Below, piece after piece: positions 43,837-52,726 of a stretch of DNA of 64,000 nucleotides. Location of the stretch: positions 1 through 64,000 of IMG/VR virus record IMGVR_UViG_3300032050_000037. One strand, written 5' to 3'. The DNA comes from a virus. A program made the position numbers and the translations under genes. Every line of letters starts with the position of its first letter. Within the stretch, counting starts at the first letter, position 1. The notes under the pieces were generated by a model, which worked only from the letters and a program-made list of their open reading frames with translations, was not told where the DNA came from and did no database searches.

Positions 43837-44904
43837 ATGATTACAAAATTTGGAAAAAGATTTTTAACTAATCTAATTGCAGGAAATACAAAAAGTTTAA
43901 ATAAAGATATTGCAATAGGTATAGATCTTACAGAAGCAACAGAAAACGATACTAGACTTGGATTTGAATTTTATAGAGTACCTGCTTTATTTGGATCAAC
44001 AGAAATTCAAACAGTTGATAATGTATCGACATATTCTGTAATATTTAAAGCATCTATTCCTCAAGATGTTGAAGGGGAAATAAATGAAATAGGATTGTAT
44101 CCATCTGATAGATCTTCAATTAATAATTTTGATAGTAAATTTTTAACAGATTTTTCTAACTATTTAGACTGGACAGATGAAGACTTATTCAAAGCAGATT
44201 TTTCTACCAATAATCCTAAAATAGGAAATAATATAATAGTTATGCAGTCAGATGGACCAGCCTCAAATGAATATTTCTATAATATAGAAAATTTAGATTT
44301 ATCTGGATATAGCGTAAACGATACTTTAAGATTAGCATATAGAAAAATAGACGATAATCTAGAATCTATAATAATTAAATTTTATAGCTCAAGCACTGAA
44401 TATTTTGAATATGAAATTACACCACCTGCTGGAACTGGAGATCAAATTACAGAGGATATCTCCATGTCATTAATATATGCAGGAGCAACTAATCCAGCAC
44501 CAGATAAATCATTAATAAATAAAATTGGTATTACAATTACTCCATCTGGAACTGACACTACCTATGTTGGTTTTGACGGATTAAGAATTAATGATGAAGA
44601 TACCTTTGATCCATTTTTTGGATTAATCAGTAGATCTGTAGTTATAAATACTACAACAATATCTGGATCTTCTGGAGAAAATACAATAGAGGTTGACTCT
44701 ATAAATAACCTATTTATAGGACAAAAGGTATCAGGAACTGGAATTGCAACTGGTGCAACCATTACAAATATTGAAGATAATACCATAACCTTATCAAGCA
44801 ACAATACAGCAGCAGTTTCTGGTAATGGGTCTTTTTATGGAATTAAAAAAGTTGCTGGCAGATCTTTAGATATAGAATATAAATTGGATTTAGACTGGAA
44901 CTAA
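43837..44904 (+). CDS. Tail-tip structural protein
   Basis: 355 residues. The start KFGKRFLTNLIAGNTKSLNKDIAIGID and VEGEINEIGLYP resemble the N-terminal domain of phage tail-collar or fibre-adaptor proteins. The C-terminal half contains the attachment module SGSSGENTIEVDSINNLFIGQKVSGTGIATGATIT, known from fibres and surface proteins. AAGGAG precedes the ATG. No catalytic motif. Confidence 0.6.
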   Translation: MITKFGKRFLTNLIAGNTKSLNKDIAIGIDLTEATENDTRLGFEFYRVPALFGSTEIQTVDNVSTYSVIFKASIPQDVEGEINEIGLYPSDRSSINNFDSKFLTDFSNYLDWTDEDLFKADFSTNNPKIGNNIIVMQSDGPASNEYFYNIENLDLSGYSVNDTLRLAYRKIDDNLESIIIKFYSSSTEYFEYEITPPAGTGDQITEDISMSLIYAGATNPAPDKSLINKIGITITPSGTDTTYVGFDGLRINDEDTFDPFFGLISRSVVINTTTISGSSGENTIEVDSINNLFIGQKVSGTGIATGATITNIEDNTITLSSNNTAAVSGNGSFYGIKKVAGRSLDIEYKLDLDWN

Positions 44905-44905
44905 T

Positions 44906-46906
44906 ATGACAACATATCAGGATCTATTAAAAGATACATCAGTAGCTATCGAAAATGGTAACTATTTTGTTGTAACTATTACAGATCTTGAATTAAATAA
45001 AAATTATCCAATTCAATTTAGATGGAAATATAAAGATGGAACATTTGGTCTTTGGTCTGCATCAAAAACATTAACTACCCCAGGAGAAACATTACCAGGA
45101 ACACCAGATCTTCCAGTAGGAAGCGTTTCTGCAGAACCAGGTTTAATAAAAATAACATGGAATGGTAATGACGCAGCAGGAAGAGCAATAACAAATATAG
45201 ATAGAGTTGATATTTATATTGATGGTTCTCCATTTGATGGCGAAAAAGCGGCAGGAAGTTTTAAAACAGCTGGAACTCAAACAATAGCCGCACCTGCAGG
45301 ACAATATGCCGTTGCGTTATATGCTATATCAAGTTACGGTGCTAAGTCTGCTGTAAGTTTACCAAGATCAGTAATTGTTCCAGCTATAACAGAAACAATT
45401 CTTTCCCCAGAAGATCCAGATATTCCAATAGTAACCGCTGGATTAGCTTCTGTAATTGTTGAATGGAATGGAAAAAGATTAGATGAAAACGGAGATCCAG
45501 TAGATTTTACTAAAGGAAGTTTTGCTGGTGCAAAAGTATTTATAGGTACTACAGCAGGATTTACTCCAAGCAATGATAACTGGGTGCATACATTAAATTT
45601 TGCAAATGGATCAAATAAAGTTTCAATAGGTGTTGGAACTATTATTGATAAATCTTTAGGTACAACATTAGATTATAATACTCCATATTATGTAAAAATA
45701 GACACAGTAAATGCTAGTGGTACTGCAAACGGACAACCAGTAGCAGCAGATGGAAACCCTATTACGGTTTCTAAATTACCAGCAAGCGAAATTAGTACTG
45801 GAATAATAACTGCAGATGCATCAATTACTGCAGGTGTTTCAGGCGGACAAAGAGTAGTTATATCAGGCAGTTCATCTCCATTTATTATTTATGGAACAGA
45901 TGGAACAACAAAACTATTAGAATATTTGGCAAGCGGAACAGCTGGAACACTTGCTATAAAAGGATCAGGAACATTTACTGGAAGTTTAGAAATAGGTTCT
46001 AGCAATGACATATTTAAAGCGGTACCAGCAACAGGAATTTGGCTAGGACATGCTGATTTTGCAAGTGCTCCATTTAGTGTTTCAAAAAGTGGATACTTAA
46101 CATCAACCTATGGAGAAATTGGTGGTTGGAATTTAGGAAGTTCATATTTACAAAACTCAACAGGAACATTAAAAATTAATAGCGGAAGCGATCCAAATAT
46201 ATTTTTAGGAAGTAGTTCTGGATATCATTTTAGATTAACCCCTTCATCAATATCACATTATAATGGTGGATCTCCTACTGGAAAATTTACATTAACAGCA
46301 AGCCCTGGAAATGATAGCTCACACCTTAGCATGTCTGGAAATATTACTGCGTCTACGATAACAGGATCATCTTTTGTTGTAGAAGAATCATATAATAAAT
46401 GGAATTCTGAAAAGTTTACTGTAGGAGATGCTAATACAAGAATAGAATCATTATCTAGTAGTAATGTAATTACTTTATACTCTGGTGTAGTTCCACTAGA
46501 ATTTTCATCAACTGAAATAGATACAGAATCTGGAGATACTGGAAGTTCTGGATCTACGTACACTCCATTGTCCAGAATAGAGTTAACTCCAGACGGAGTT
46601 GAAATTCAAAATATACCTGGGGTTGGAAATGGATTAACAGCTTTAGGAAGCCTTGAATATAATAATAGCGGAGCACCTAATACTGCTATAACACAATATA
46701 TTAGTGGTGGATATCCAAGTACTGGTACAAATGGCCCAACATATAATTATGGAAAGGCTGCAAGATATAGAGTAATTATTGCAGATCCATATGATGATAA
46801 TAAATTAAAACGTGGACTTGGAGTTTATTATGGAGTTCGTAGCGGAACCAATAACCCACCATCAGCAAGCACAGGCTTTGTCGGAGACCTTTGGATAAGT
46901 TGGTAA
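44906..46906 (+). CDS. Central tail fibre with Fn3 domains
   Basis: 666 residues. Two Fn3-like domains in the first 290 residues (SAEPGLIKITWNGNDAAGRAITNIDRVDIYIDG; TAGLASVIVEWNGKRLDENG, TTLDYNTPYYVKIDTVNASG) lead to a fibre region (ISTGIITADASITAG, FTGSLEIGSSNDIFKAV, STYGEIGGWNLGSSYLQNS). This is the layout of siphophage central or side fibres (gpJ C-terminal type). Likely host recognition. Confidence 0.72.
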   Translation: MTTYQDLLKDTSVAIENGNYFVVTITDLELNKNYPIQFRWKYKDGTFGLWSASKTLTTPGETLPGTPDLPVGSVSAEPGLIKITWNGNDAAGRAITNIDRVDIYIDGSPFDGEKAAGSFKTAGTQTIAAPAGQYAVALYAISSYGAKSAVSLPRSVIVPAITETILSPEDPDIPIVTAGLASVIVEWNGKRLDENGDPVDFTKGSFAGAKVFIGTTAGFTPSNDNWVHTLNFANGSNKVSIGVGTIIDKSLGTTLDYNTPYYVKIDTVNASGTANGQPVAADGNPITVSKLPASEISTGIITADASITAGVSGGQRVVISGSSSPFIIYGTDGTTKLLEYLASGTAGTLAIKGSGTFTGSLEIGSSNDIFKAVPATGIWLGHADFASAPFSVSKSGYLTSTYGEIGGWNLGSSYLQNSTGTLKINSGSDPNIFLGSSSGYHFRLTPSSISHYNGGSPTGKFTLTASPGNDSSHLSMSGNITASTITGSSFVVEESYNKWNSEKFTVGDANTRIESLSSSNVITLYSGVVPLEFSSTEIDTESGDTGSSGSTYTPLSRIELTPDGVEIQNIPGVGNGLTALGSLEYNNSGAPNTAITQYISGGYPSTGTNGPTYNYGKAARYRVIIADPYDDNKLKRGLGVYYGVRSGTNNPPSASTGFVGDLWISW

Positions 46907-46909
46907 TTA

Positions 46910-49360
46910 ATGACAGCAAAAACATATTTAAAGGTTACTCCAAGTACATGGAAAGCTGTAAAATATATATATGTTAAAGTAACACAAAGTACCTGGAAAA
47001 AAGTAAAAAATATATATGTAAAAATATCTCCAACTGAGTGGACAAAAACATTTGGAACAGTTGACTCACCAACACAATTAACTAGACCTACATTATCAGG
47101 AACGGGTAGAGTTGGAACAAGCATTACCAAATCACCAGGAACATATAGCAATTATGATTCAATTGTAAATAAAATATTTTATACCACAGATGAAACTTTG
47201 CCAGGAGATGGATATAGCGAAGAGGTAATTTATGGAAATACTAAATCAACATCTTCATATACAATAGACCAAACAGATGCTACTCCACCACCAAACATTT
47301 TTTATTCAAGAGATGAAGTTACTGGAACAGATGGTATAACTAAATATTATTATTACAGTGATCCACTGACTGCTACCATGCAAGGTATAGAAGATAACTT
47401 TAACAATAGAACAACTACAAGCGGATTAGGTATTGCAAGCGGAGGATTTATTTATAGCTCCTATGCTAGAAATACAAGTTCATGGAGTGTAAGTGGTGGA
47501 AAAGCAATAAACAATAGTAATGGAAGTGGTTATCCCCTACAAAGTGTTGATTTAAATTCTTCTAATCAAAATACATCAATAGATACATCAGGTGGTGGAC
47601 TAGGACTTGCTGTATGGGTTGCATCTGCAAATTCTTGGTGGGCAGTAGTACCAGAGTACTCTTATGAAATTGAACCAGGACTTGCATACAATTGTACTAG
47701 TAATAAAACTGGAACAGAAGAAGAATGTAATGCCGTTTCATATGTTTCAGCTAATATTGAAGGATCTGCATATACAATTTCTGATGTAGGCAAAAGATGT
47801 ACAGCATGTACAACAACATCTAGCTTATATAATTATTCATGTACTAATGATGTAAGAGTATTAAATGCAGGAGATCCGTGTCCAGAATATGAAAATTGGA
47901 GCTCTGCAATGCCTGGCGGAGAAAATACAGTTTGTTCAGGATCCTGTACAGAATCTTATGAATATGTATGTACATCTGATTGGGCATTGAATCAGCCAGA
48001 TTGTAGCGGATTATTAATAAGGCCAGATCCAACAGGACCAAATCAACTTTGTGCATGTGAAAGTTATAGTGAAGTAGTAGCAATATGTCCATCATATTAT
48101 AATAATAGTGGTCCTTGCAATGATTCTAATTATGGCGGATCAGCAATAGGTGATCAATGTAGTTATTGCAATGTTTCAACTTCATATGCCTATAGCTATA
48201 GAGATTCTTATTTAACTACAACTTATCCATGTAATTCACCAGCATCATGTAACGGACAAGGTTGTTGTGAAGGAATTTCATATAGACCAGATCCAACTGG
48301 TAGCGGTCAAAGATGTAGCACTTGTAATGAAACTTCTACAAGTTCTTCTACATATTCTTATTTTGTAAGATCAAGCACTGGAAGCACTACATATCCATGT
48401 AATGGATCTACTATTACTGGATCAGCTACTTGCCCAACGTATAGACCAGATCCAACTGGTGCTGGACAAAACTGTAGTGGTTGTACATCATCTACAACTA
48501 CAACATATGGTTCATGTAAAACTCCAGGCGCTAATGACCCATCTGGATGCGTTAGAGCACCTGCTGGATATACAGCATGTGCCGTAGGATTTGTTAGATG
48601 TCCATCTACAACTACAACATATTCGTATACAGTTAGCACTTCATCAACAACTTATTCATGTAACGTACAAGTCTCTGGTTCTGGTTCTTGTCCATCGCCA
48701 TTACCAGCAACAGGATCTGGACCAGGACAAAGATGTACATCATGTTCAACTTCTACTACCACTACATATACTTCTACATATACTTTATCTAGTTCAAGTT
48801 CAAGTTATTTATGTTCAAATTATATAACTGGACAATCAAATTGTCCAGGAGAAGGATCTGGACCAGGACAAAGATGCGGAGCATGTACAGCAACAACTAC
48901 AAGTTTATATAAAACAAGAATTGCTGAAACTCAAACAAGATGGAAAACTAAAACAAGTACAACATTAACATATAATAATTATAAAACTAGACAATATTTA
49001 GGAGCAGTAATTTATAAATCTTGGAAAGAGGTAGAAGAAGTACAATCTGATGCATATACATATAATTCAAATTTAAGTATATATTCATATTCTTCTGGAA
49101 CATTAACATTACAAAATTCAATCGTTGTTAGTTCTTATGCTGCACAAGCAGGATCTGAATACAGCGAACTATTGTATCCAACAATTACAAAGGTAGCTGC
49201 AGTTACTACTGGAAATACAATAAATGCTTTAGGATATGTAGGCACATATTTTGATACTACATCTGCCACAAATACTGGCACTAAAGGAACATCTGTAGGA
49301 CTAGTTAGCCTTCCAGCAGTTGAAAAAATAGGTAATCAATTAGACAATTTCTCAGCATAA
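46910..49360 (+). CDS. Cysteine-rich tail fibre-like protein
   Basis: 816 residues. The N-terminus repeats a Trp-Lys motif three times (TPSTWKAVKYIYVKV, TQSTWKKVKNIYVKI, SPTEWTKTFG), an attachment element. After a beta-rich part, residues about 262-661 hold 38 cysteines in a Ser/Thr/Tyr-rich context, with about seven units ending in GQ(R/N)CxxC-type pairs, several preceded by YRPDPTG. The C-terminal 150 residues return to a cysteine-free beta domain (TTLTYNNYKTRQYLGAV, SLPAVEKIGNQLDNF). Disulfide-bonded or metal-bound repeats are possible. Surface role inferred. Confidence 0.7.
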   Translation: MTAKTYLKVTPSTWKAVKYIYVKVTQSTWKKVKNIYVKISPTEWTKTFGTVDSPTQLTRPTLSGTGRVGTSITKSPGTYSNYDSIVNKIFYTTDETLPGDGYSEEVIYGNTKSTSSYTIDQTDATPPPNIFYSRDEVTGTDGITKYYYYSDPLTATMQGIEDNFNNRTTTSGLGIASGGFIYSSYARNTSSWSVSGGKAINNSNGSGYPLQSVDLNSSNQNTSIDTSGGGLGLAVWVASANSWWAVVPEYSYEIEPGLAYNCTSNKTGTEEECNAVSYVSANIEGSAYTISDVGKRCTACTTTSSLYNYSCTNDVRVLNAGDPCPEYENWSSAMPGGENTVCSGSCTESYEYVCTSDWALNQPDCSGLLIRPDPTGPNQLCACESYSEVVAICPSYYNNSGPCNDSNYGGSAIGDQCSYCNVSTSYAYSYRDSYLTTTYPCNSPASCNGQGCCEGISYRPDPTGSGQRCSTCNETSTSSSTYSYFVRSSTGSTTYPCNGSTITGSATCPTYRPDPTGAGQNCSGCTSSTTTTYGSCKTPGANDPSGCVRAPAGYTACAVGFVRCPSTTTTYSYTVSTSSTTYSCNVQVSGSGSCPSPLPATGSGPGQRCTSCSTSTTTTYTSTYTLSSSSSSYLCSNYITGQSNCPGEGSGPGQRCGACTATTTSLYKTRIAETQTRWKTKTSTTLTYNNYKTRQYLGAVIYKSWKEVEEVQSDAYTYNSNLSIYSYSSGTLTLQNSIVVSSYAAQAGSEYSELLYPTITKVAAVTTGNTINALGYVGTYFDTTSATNTGTKGTSVGLVSLPAVEKIGNQLDNFSA

Positions 49361-49366
49361 TTGCTG

Positions 49367-49395
49367 TAGACAAAAATAAATATATTATGTATAAT
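49367..49395 (+). promoter_or_regulatory. Promoter after the cysteine-rich fibre
   Basis: TAGACA (49367-49372), 17-bp spacer, TATAAT (49390-49395), then AAAAGGAG before the ATG at 49413. Confidence 0.6.
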
Positions 49396-49412
49396 ATATA
49401 AAAAGGAGAAAA

Positions 49413-49661
49413 ATGGCAGAAGAAATACTAGAGCCTGGTCAAAGACCAGAACTACCACCAGTAAAAATAGCATTTGTTATTGATGGAGAAGTTGTAGATA
49501 TTTTACACACAGATGAAAGATTAGGTGCAATATTTACAAGTAATCCAATTATAAAAAATGTAACTGGAAATTTATATACAGATGAAGGCGGTATAGTTTC
49601 AGTAGGAGCACTGTACGATGCAGAAACTGATACCTTTAGCCCTAAACCAATAGAGGAATAA
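49413..49661 (+). CDS. Small virion-associated protein (cyanophage-type)
   Basis: 82 residues. The segment VKIAFVIDGEVVDILHTDERLGAIFTSNPII is like small conserved proteins of T4-like cyanophages; function not known. Good AAAAGGAG site and its own promoter. The gene is short, acidic and likely well expressed. Confidence 0.6.
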   Translation: MAEEILEPGQRPELPPVKIAFVIDGEVVDILHTDERLGAIFTSNPIIKNVTGNLYTDEGGIVSVGALYDAETDTFSPKPIEE

Positions 49662-49662
49662 T

Positions 49663-49938
49663 ATGTCAGAAAAAACACCTTTTCAAATTTGGAAAGAAAA
49701 AAATGCTGGTGACAAAGTTCGCCCTTGGGACTTATTAAATCCAAAAATTGGAAGAGTAGATGAAGAAACATTTAAATATAGATATGAAAATCATTGTTTA
49801 AATTGTCCATCATTAATTAAAGCATCAAAAACTTGTAAAAAATGTGGATGTTTTATGACAGAAAAAGCTAAATTGCCACACGCTAGTTGTCCTTTGGGTA
49901 AATGGGGAGCAATAACTGAAACAAAGGATGTTATTTAA
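49663..49938 (+). CDS. Zinc-ribbon protein (DUF6171-like)
   Basis: 91 residues. Cysteines in HCLNCPSLIKASKTCKKCGCFMTEKAKLPHASCP form a compact four- to six-Cys zinc site; CxxC-F-x-K-L-x-A-x-CP-x-x-KW is a pattern shared by small phage proteins (DUF6171 from memory, unverified). Begins one base after the preceding stop. Function unknown. Confidence 0.65.
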   Translation: MSEKTPFQIWKEKNAGDKVRPWDLLNPKIGRVDEETFKYRYENHCLNCPSLIKASKTCKKCGCFMTEKAKLPHASCPLGKWGAITETKDVI

Positions 49939-50162
49939 TGGAGCTATCAGTACCAGAAAAAAATGCTATTATAAATGAACATTTAAAAAGTGTAGTAAAT
50001 AATATTTATAATATAAATATGTTAATAATTCAAGAGTCTGCTATCACACCAATTAATCAAGAAGTAGTAGATGCATTAAATATACAATTAGAAAATGCTT
50101 TTTTAAAGAAAGAAGCGCTACAAGCAGAACTAGAGAAAGTAAATAATGAGTCAGGAGAATAA
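49938..50162 (+). CDS. Small coiled-coil protein
   Basis: 74 residues with heptad-like spacing through the C-terminal half (DALNIQLENAFLKKEALQAELEKV). One-base TAATG overlap with the gene before and 17 bases with the next. No other motif. Possibly paired with the following coiled-coil protein. Confidence 0.6.
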   Translation: MELSVPEKNAIINEHLKSVVNNIYNINMLIIQESAITPINQEVVDALNIQLENAFLKKEALQAELEKVNNESGE

Positions 50163-50334
50163 GGCAAATTTAGTAATAACAGCCCTACAACAGCGTATTG
50201 GAGAAATGGTATCTAATTATGAAACTCAAATTGCAATTTTACGGGCAGAGATTACTCAACTTATGGAAGAAAAAAATGCTAAATTACAGGCTAAAGAAGA
50301 ATACTCAGAGCATCTTAGTAACCTCACCAACTAA
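50146..50334 (+). CDS. Small coiled-coil protein
   Basis: 62 residues, nearly all one helix (LQQRIGEMVSNYETQIAILRAEITQLMEEKNAKLQAKEEY). It overlaps the previous gene by 17 bases and the following frame by about 59. Short coiled coils at the end of tail operons often trimerise fibres or act as spanins, but there is no signal or membrane segment here. Confidence 0.55.
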   Translation: MSQENKANLVITALQQRIGEMVSNYETQIAILRAEITQLMEEKNAKLQAKEEYSEHLSNLTN

Positions 50335-50680
50335 TTTTCCATCTGGAATTGCTGTTAAAACATCTAAAGATGTTTATTGGATAAAAGATAATAAACGATA
50401 TAGGCTTATATCTAAAAGAGCAGCGGAGTCATGGGCATTTAATACCGTAAATGCAACAGAAGAAGCATTAAGTTTAACTAAATTGGCTGGCAAGCTTGGA
50501 TTTAGAGATGGAACTTTGATAAAAAACATAGCAGATGGTAAAATGTATTTAATATCTCAAAATAAAAAGAGGCATATAGTAGACCCAGATTCATTTATTA
50601 AATATGGAATAGATAGATCAAAGGTTATAGAGGTAAGCGAATCAGAAGCAAATTCGCATGAATTAGGAGAAAATTTATAA
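50276..50680 (+). CDS. Structural protein with KxG-repeat domain
   Basis: 134 residues from the ATG at 50276, six bases after GGAAG; an earlier in-frame ATG at 50198 lies deep inside the preceding gene. Two related modules (VYWIKDNKRYRLIS near 50 and GKMYLISQNKKRHIVDP near 100) are of the kind found on phage and cell-surface proteins (G-x-x-Y-x-I-x-x-x-K-R-x-I). Probably a virion surface protein. The stop overlaps the next ATG. Confidence 0.55.
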   Translation: MLNYRLKKNTQSILVTSPTNFPSGIAVKTSKDVYWIKDNKRYRLISKRAAESWAFNTVNATEEALSLTKLAGKLGFRDGTLIKNIADGKMYLISQNKKRHIVDPDSFIKYGIDRSKVIEVSESEANSHELGENL

Positions 50681-51108
50681 TGACCGAAAAATGGAAAGCA
50701 GTAACATTTAATGAGGGTGCTCCATTTGACCCAAATGATTTAAATCAATTACAATCTAATCTAACAGATGTATTTACAACATCTAAGTCTTTATTAAATG
50801 CTACAAGAGATTCTAGTGGTCAAAATAGAGTTGCAATTGTTGATCAAGGTTTTGTAACAATAACATTGAAAGGCACCACCCCAGTAAATCAAACAGTAAC
50901 ATTTACATCATCATTTGTTGCTGGAACAGATACTGGATTTGTAGCGTCTGTAGGACAAGCATTAACAGCAGCATTAGGAATAGTCTCAGTGTCAGCAGTT
51001 AAAAATTCTACAGGTACAGGCGGAACTATTTATGTTGCTACTAGCAATGCTAAAGCAACTGGAGATATAAAAATTAATTGGATGGCAGCCCAACTTAAAA
51101 CAATATAA
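50680..51108 (+). CDS. Structural protein at the end of the tail operon
   Basis: 142 residues. The N-terminus has a fibre-adaptor look (KAVTFNEGAPFDPNDLNQLQSNLTDVF), and the rest is a predicted beta domain (FVTITLKGTTPVNQTVTFTSSF, TGTGGTIYVATSNAKATGDIKINW). Last gene of the structural block, followed by a promoter-terminator element. Confidence 0.6.
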   Translation: MTEKWKAVTFNEGAPFDPNDLNQLQSNLTDVFTTSKSLLNATRDSSGQNRVAIVDQGFVTITLKGTTPVNQTVTFTSSFVAGTDTGFVASVGQALTAALGIVSVSAVKNSTGTGGTIYVATSNAKATGDIKINWMAAQLKTI

Positions 51109-51111
51109 TGC

Positions 51112-51139
51112 TTGACAGGATATAACAATATGTTAAAAT
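51112..51139 (+). promoter_or_regulatory. Strong promoter upstream of the replication block
   Basis: Perfect TTGACA (51112-51117), 16-bp spacer, TAAAAT (51134-51139). The expected start is near 51146, only about 10 bases before a terminator hairpin. Confidence 0.7.
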
Positions 51140-51153
51140 ATAGCATATTGCAC

Positions 51154-51178
51154 AAAGTCACGAAACCGTGACTTTTTT
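51154..51178 (+). terminator. Terminator / attenuator in the leader
   Basis: AAAGTCACG (51154-51162) pairs with CGTGACTTT (51167-51175), loop AAAC, followed by a U-run to 51178. It stops the structural operon, and lies within the first 35 bases of the transcript from the promoter above. Confidence 0.85.
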
Positions 51179-51194
51179 AATTTAAGGATAATAG

Positions 51195-52001
51195 ATGTCT
51201 AATGATCTAAAATGGATGTTGTCATCAGATCAACAGTTCCCGTATCAAGATGATAAAGCCATTAAGCTTTGGTTTGAGGTAATGAAATGGTTCAAGCCAG
51301 ATGTTGTAGATATTTTAGGAGATACAGACGACCAAGCCTGTTATAGTAAATATACAGAAGGCAGATCAGCAGAGTTTCTTAAGATGTATAAAGATGAAAA
51401 TGGCGCAGCCATTATTCCATTAATGCAACATGAAGCAAAAGGTGCTCGTGATTTTTTTGCTCAAAATAGAAAAGTAGCTGGCAAGGATGCAGAATTATTT
51501 ACTGCTTTAGGAAATCATGATGTTAGAATTTTTAATTATATAGACGCAAAACTTCCTGATTATATTAAAACAGTAACACCAGAATCTTTATGGAATTTAG
51601 ATTCATTAGGTTATGATTATATTTATTATAATGAATTACCTAAAAAGCGTTATGGAGATATCCATGTTCATCACGGATTATCTGTAGCAGACACTGGTGC
51701 AGTGCGTAAAGATATGAATGATCTTCAGGTTTCATTAATTCGTGGACATTCACATAGAATTGCTTCACACTTTCAAACATATGAATTAAGGAATAAAGGC
51801 AAAGGTGAAACTATTCGTGGGTACGAAATTGGACATATGTGTGATGAAAAGAGTTCTGGCATGAAGTATTCTCAGCACCATGATTGGCAAAAGGGATTTG
51901 CTATTGCACATATTGAAAATGGTAAATGGCCACATGTTCAAATTATTGAAATATCACCAGACTATTCTTGCGTGGTAGATGGAAAGGTGTTCAAAGTATA
52001 A
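51195..52001 (+). CDS. Calcineurin-like metallophosphoesterase
   Basis: 268 residues with the two-metal phosphoesterase motifs: GDTDD (about 41-45, after VVDI), GNHD (about 107-110), VHHG (about 156-159) and GHSH (about 180-183). The first motif GDxxD lacks the usual earlier DxH, which is replaced by SSDQQFP. Similar enzymes in phages act on DNA ends, cyclic nucleotides or RNA. It opens the replication block after the strong promoter. Specific substrate unknown. Confidence 0.8.
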   Translation: MSNDLKWMLSSDQQFPYQDDKAIKLWFEVMKWFKPDVVDILGDTDDQACYSKYTEGRSAEFLKMYKDENGAAIIPLMQHEAKGARDFFAQNRKVAGKDAELFTALGNHDVRIFNYIDAKLPDYIKTVTPESLWNLDSLGYDYIYYNELPKKRYGDIHVHHGLSVADTGAVRKDMNDLQVSLIRGHSHRIASHFQTYELRNKGKGETIRGYEIGHMCDEKSSGMKYSQHHDWQKGFAIAHIENGKWPHVQIIEISPDYSCVVDGKVFKV

Positions 52002-52002
52002 A

Positions 52003-52188
52003 ATGTGGTGTGCTAAATGTTCTGGCAGAGTATTTGTAGATAGAGTATTTTCTCAAAAACTTCATGTAGAGCTATTCTGTATTTTATGTGGCAAAAGGTG
52101 GATGATCAACAAAGAAACGAATAGATTTGGAAGATGGTTAGAAAAACAAGATCGGGAATACGCAAAAAATTTCTCTATTTCTTCTTGA
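52003..52188 (+). CDS. Small zinc-ribbon protein
   Basis: 61 residues starting MWCAKCSG, directly after the phosphoesterase. Two CxxC pairs (WCAKC and FCILCGKRW) separated by about 25 residues make a classical zinc ribbon, followed by a basic tail. Possible role in DNA or RNA binding; no other clue. Confidence 0.65.
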   Translation: MWCAKCSGRVFVDRVFSQKLHVELFCILCGKRWMINKETNRFGRWLEKQDREYAKNFSISS

Positions 52189-52616
52189 ATAATAAATTAC
52201 ATAAAGTAATTAGATTATCAAAAGCAAGAGACGAGTTAATTGCTTGGTGCTATACAGATAAAAAAAGAGTGCTGTATTCATATGTAGATGTTAAAAAAAA
52301 TATGGAAAACGCATATACTATAAAACAGGTGGGATTAATAATAGGAAGACATAAAGTTACTATTGAAGAATATATACTTCAAGGTAAAATTAAAGAGCCA
52401 CAGAAGGTGTATCCAATAAGTAATCCAGATAGTAAATGGTATAAATTTATGTTTAGTGAATCAGATATACTTAAATTACATGAATATATATTAGAAGCTG
52501 GATATACTAAAGACCTTCCATCAAAAACACAATTGCAGGCTCTTCTCAAACAGAACATGATATTGTATACTAAGACCGTTGACGGTTCATTTGTACCTGT
52601 ATGGAAGGCGGAGTAA
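52185..52616 (+). CDS. Excisionase/MerR-like DNA-binding protein (putative)
   Basis: About 143 residues from a TTG at 52185 that overlaps the previous stop by 4 bases; the ATG at 52134 would give 160 and overlap more. YTIKQVGLIIGRHKVTIEEYILQGKIKEPQKVYPI is a winged-helix pattern of the excisionase/MerR kind: a helix-turn-helix that ends in a wing with K-x-P. It may regulate early transcription from the promoter-attenuator region. Inferred from motif shape. Confidence 0.55.
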   Translation: MNNKLHKVIRLSKARDELIAWCYTDKKRVLYSYVDVKKNMENAYTIKQVGLIIGRHKVTIEEYILQGKIKEPQKVYPISNPDSKWYKFMFSESDILKLHEYILEAGYTKDLPSKTQLQALLKQNMILYTKTVDGSFVPVWKAE

Positions 52617-52726
52617 TGTCAAATAGAATAGTTAAATGTGATATGTGTAATAAAGAAATTGAATTGCGCTGGGGAATATTTGGACATGACACATTAAATA
52701 GACATATAAAGGCAGAGCATAAATGA
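52616..52726 (+). CDS. 36-aa C2H2 zinc-finger protein
   Basis: 36 residues. KCDMCNKEIEL and DTLNRHIKAEHK form a C-x2-C ... H-x4-H arrangement like a single C2H2 finger. It starts one base inside the previous stop (TAATG) and ends in an ATGA overlap with the next gene, so it is translated in line with the operon. Likely nucleic-acid or protein binding. Confidence 0.6.
   Translation: MSNRIVKCDMCNKEIELRWGIFGHDTLNRHIKAEHK

Noticed and set aside
47844-48827. Leu/His/Val-rich open frames on both strands across the cysteine-rich gene
   Set aside because: They are shadows of its Ser/Thr/Cys repeat coding sequence, with low-complexity translations and no start signals.
50198-50275. Earlier start for the 50.3-kb structural gene
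   Set aside because: The segment lies in an alternative frame of the coiled-coil gene, has a low-complexity basic sequence and no ribosome site; 50276 has GGAAG at correct spacing.
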